A stretch of DNA of 6,943 bases, from assembly GCA_022567815.1 (NCBI GenBank), contig JADFGI010000165.1, positions 1 to 6,943 on the forward strand, read 5' to 3'. The stretch comes from Nitrospinota bacterium (GTDB taxonomy: Bacteria > Nitrospinota > Nitrospinia > Nitrospinales > VA-1). Position numbers and translations under genes: made by a program. The notes beneath the pieces were generated by a model that worked only from the letters and a program-made list of their open reading frames with translations, made no database searches and was not told the origin of the DNA. Positions 5,336 to 6,943 of this stretch are shown here, piece by piece. How positions within the stretch are numbered: the stretch's first letter is position 1; the number at the start of each line of letters is the position of its first letter.

Positions 5336-6772
5336 GCGTCGCCAGCTATGGAATTTTTGTATCAACTTGAGGAGACCTTCTGGTGCATGGGCCTTTTTCC
5401 AATTTCCGGCGGCGAATTTGTTGGCTTCGGCCATCGTCGGGTAGATGTGAATGGTTCCAAGAATCTTGTTAAGCCCTAACCCATGTTTCATGGCCAGGAC
5501 ATATTCCGCTATCAGATCCCCGGCATGGTACCCCATGATGGTGACACCCAGAATTTTGTCCTTGCCTGGCTCGGTGAGTATCTTGACGATTCCATGATCT
5601 TCGCTGTCGGCGATGGCACGGTCCAGATCGTCGATTCCGTATCGGGTGACTTCATAAGGGATGCCTTTTTCTTTCGCCGCTTTTTCATTCAGGCCCACCT
5701 GGGCGACCTCAGGATCGGTAAAGGTGCACCAGGGGATGACGCGGTAATCCACCTTGAATTTTTTAAACGGGCTGAACAGGGCGTTGACCGCGCAATACCA
5801 TGCCTGGTGGGCCGCAGTGTGAGTGAACTGATAGGGTCCCGCCACATCGCCGCAGGCATAAATATTTTTGTGCGTCGTGGTTCGAAGGTATTCATCGACT
5901 TCGATCGTTCCCCGCTGGTTGAGCTTGACGCCTATTTCTTCCAGGCCAAATCCTCCGGTGTTGGCCGCTCGCCCAACGGCAACCAGGATTTTGTCAAATT
6001 CAATCTTTTCAGTCGTTCCGTTTTTCTCGATCAACATGAATTGTTTGCCATTTTCAACAACGATTTCCTTACATTTTGAATTTACGCGGACGTCGATGCC
6101 TTCTTCGATGAACCGTTTGCGGATGGCCTGACTGATTTCATCATCCTCCCGGCTCATAATATCCGGCAACATTTCCACCTGGGTTACCTTGCTTCCCAAA
6201 CGGGCGAAACACTGGGCCAGTTCCGAACCGATGGGACCGCCTCCCGCGACGATCAATCTTTTAGGCAACTCCCGCAGTTCCCAAAGGTTGTCCGAAGTCA
6301 AATAGGGAACTTTGTCCATTCCCGTAATTTTTGGGACTGTGGGCCGCGCACCGGTAGCAATGATGATGGTGTTAGTGGTCAGCGTTTTGCCATTCACGCT
6401 CACTTCATGAGGCGAAAGGATTTTAGCGTCGCCGGTTATACAGTCCACCCCGAGGCTGGTAAACCGTTCCACGCTGTCATGCGGTTCCACTTTCTTAATC
6501 ACCTTCTGCACACGTTCCATGATTTCGGCAAAATCGAAAGTCGCCTGGGCGGATTTGATCCCGTAGTCCTTATGGCGTTTGATGTAGGAAAGTATTTTTG
6601 CACTGCGGATAAGCGCTTTGCTGGGAACGCAACCGGTATTGAGGCAATCGCCGCCCATCTTGTGTTTCTCGATCAAGGCCACCTTGGCTTTCACCGCCGC
6701 CGCAATATAAGAGGAGACCAACCCTGCCGATCCTGCTCCAATGACAATCACGTTAAAATCTTTTTTAGCCAT
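5333..6772 (-). CDS. MerA/Lpd-like FAD-dependent pyridine nucleotide-disulfide oxidoreductase (non-mercuric type)
   Basis: This 479-residue protein is a complete class I flavin disulfide reductase. The FAD-binding GAGSAG lies at 12-17, the redox-active disulfide at Cys43 and Cys48 (GGDCLNTGCVPSK), and ATGARP at 139-144. The nucleotide-binding GGGPIGSE (177-184) has acidic Glu200 at the end of the second strand, which favours NADH. The second FAD motif is YACGDVAG (305-312). In the dimer domain the usual Lpd HxHPTxxE reads HIYPTMAE, so Tyr444 replaces the catalytic His while Glu449 remains. True mercuric reductase needs a C-terminal Cys pair; none is present, and there is no N-terminal HMA domain. 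The substrate is therefore unknown; a small-molecule or protein disulfide, or a quinone-type acceptor, is possible. AGGGTGA precedes ATG 6772. The stop TGA lies inside repeat copy B. It is convergent with the Rieske-like gene. Confidence 0.9.
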   Translation of the reverse strand: MAKKDFNVIVIGAGSAGLVSSYIAAAVKAKVALIEKHKMGGDCLNTGCVPSKALIRSAKILSYIKRHKDYGIKSAQATFDFAEIMERVQKVIKKVEPHDSVERFTSLGVDCITGDAKILSPHEVSVNGKTLTTNTIIIATGARPTVPKITGMDKVPYLTSDNLWELRELPKRLIVAGGGPIGSELAQCFARLGSKVTQVEMLPDIMSREDDEISQAIRKRFIEEGIDVRVNSKCKEIVVENGKQFMLIEKNGTTEKIEFDKILVAVGRAANTGGFGLEEIGVKLNQRGTIEVDEYLRTTTHKNIYACGDVAGPYQFTHTAAHQAWYCAVNALFSPFKKFKVDYRVIPWCTFTDPEVAQVGLNEKAAKEKGIPYEVTRYGIDDLDRAIADSEDHGIVKILTEPGKDKILGVTIMGYHAGDLIAEYVLAMKHGLGLNKILGTIHIYPTMAEANKFAAGNWKKAHAPEGLLKLIQKFHSWRR

Positions 6773-6844
6773 TTCAGATCACCCTGAAAATTATTGTTTT
6801 GAATTTGTCGGCATAGGTTCCAATTCATTACAGATAAATCCCAC

Positions 6845-6943
6845 CAGCCCCGTTATACGGGGAGGAAGCCTGGGCCTGACCCCACTACGTGGGGAGGAAG
6901 CTTGGGCCTGACGCTACGCGAGGCCCTGAAAACATACAAGCCC
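6845..6943 (+). repeat. Composite palindromic repeat, copy C (cut by window end)
   Basis: Two tandem hairpin units lie 32 nt apart: CCCCGT-TAT-ACGGGG (6848-6862) and CCCCAC-TAC-GTGGGG (6880-6894). Each is followed by AGGAAGC, then a T-rich or C-rich base or two, and GGGCCTGA. A shortened third unit, CGC-TAC-GCG, is at 6912-6920. The tail AGGCCCTGAAAACATACAAGCCC (6921-6943) resembles copy A at 3681-3703, so the element probably continues beyond the window toward a GTTAAC / CCAGCGT module. It lies upstream of the MerA-like gene, whose promoter should be nearby in 6773-6845; no clear promoter was seen there. Confidence 0.8.

Noticed and set aside
5483..6079. 198-codon open frame on the + strand opposite the MerA-like gene
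   Set aside because: It lies wholly inside a well-conserved flavoprotein gene on the other strand, has no recognisable domain, and is explained as a shadow of that gene's codon pattern.
5333..6772. Mercuric reductase (merA) label
   Set aside because: There is no C-terminal Cys pair, no HMA domain and no mer neighbours; only the core flavoprotein fold is shared.
6848..6911. Tandem 31-32 nt repeats considered as a CRISPR array
   Set aside because: The repeat units abut each other without unique spacers, vary in sequence with pairing kept, and no cas gene is nearby.

Overview
The window looks like part of a bacterial chromosome of moderate GC content. It carries a split-type glycine cleavage operon and several redox proteins. 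There is no rRNA, tRNA, phage gene or transposase gene. The source organism cannot be fixed from sequence alone. The mix (gcvT-gcvH-gcvPA, two Lpd/MerA-like flavoproteins, a TPR protein) would suit a Gram-negative lineage such as Nitrospinota, Nitrospirota or a deltaproteobacterium-like group; this is a weak inference.

Layout. Positions 1-2153 (+ strand) hold the 3' end of gcvT, a complete gcvH and a complete gcvPA, closely spaced and evidently one operon. Positions 2191-3567 (- strand) encode a flavin disulfide oxidoreductase of the dihydrolipoamide dehydrogenase superfamily, convergent with gcvPA; the expected gcvPB does not follow gcvPA. Positions 3589-3763 are a gene-free stretch packed with hairpin repeats (copy A). 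Positions 3769-4299 (- strand) encode a small TPR protein. Positions 4300-4591 are an AT-rich divergent intergenic region with a long hairpin and a perfect palindrome. Positions 4592-5197 (+ strand) hold two tightly linked small genes: an unrecognised 90-residue protein and a Rieske-fold protein in which both cluster histidines are replaced while two extra cysteines appear. Positions 5195-5335 are repeat copy B, in opposite orientation. Positions 5333-6772 (- strand) encode a second, MerA-like flavin disulfide oxidoreductase. Positions 6845-6943 are repeat copy C, cut by the window end.

Function. GcvT, GcvH and GcvPA are parts of the glycine cleavage complex (glycine + THF + NAD+ to methylene-THF + CO2 + NH3 + NADH). 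The complex also needs GcvPB and an L-protein, which must be encoded elsewhere unless the neighbouring flavoprotein acts as L-protein. The right half is a less familiar redox neighbourhood: a variant Rieske-like protein facing a MerA-like reductase that lacks the features needed for mercury reduction or ordinary Lpd catalysis.

The two strongest leads are the Cys4 variant of the Rieske cluster site and the dispersed hairpin repeat family. The repeat stems vary in a compensatory way. One copy sits exactly between two convergent genes and supplies both of their TGA stop codons.
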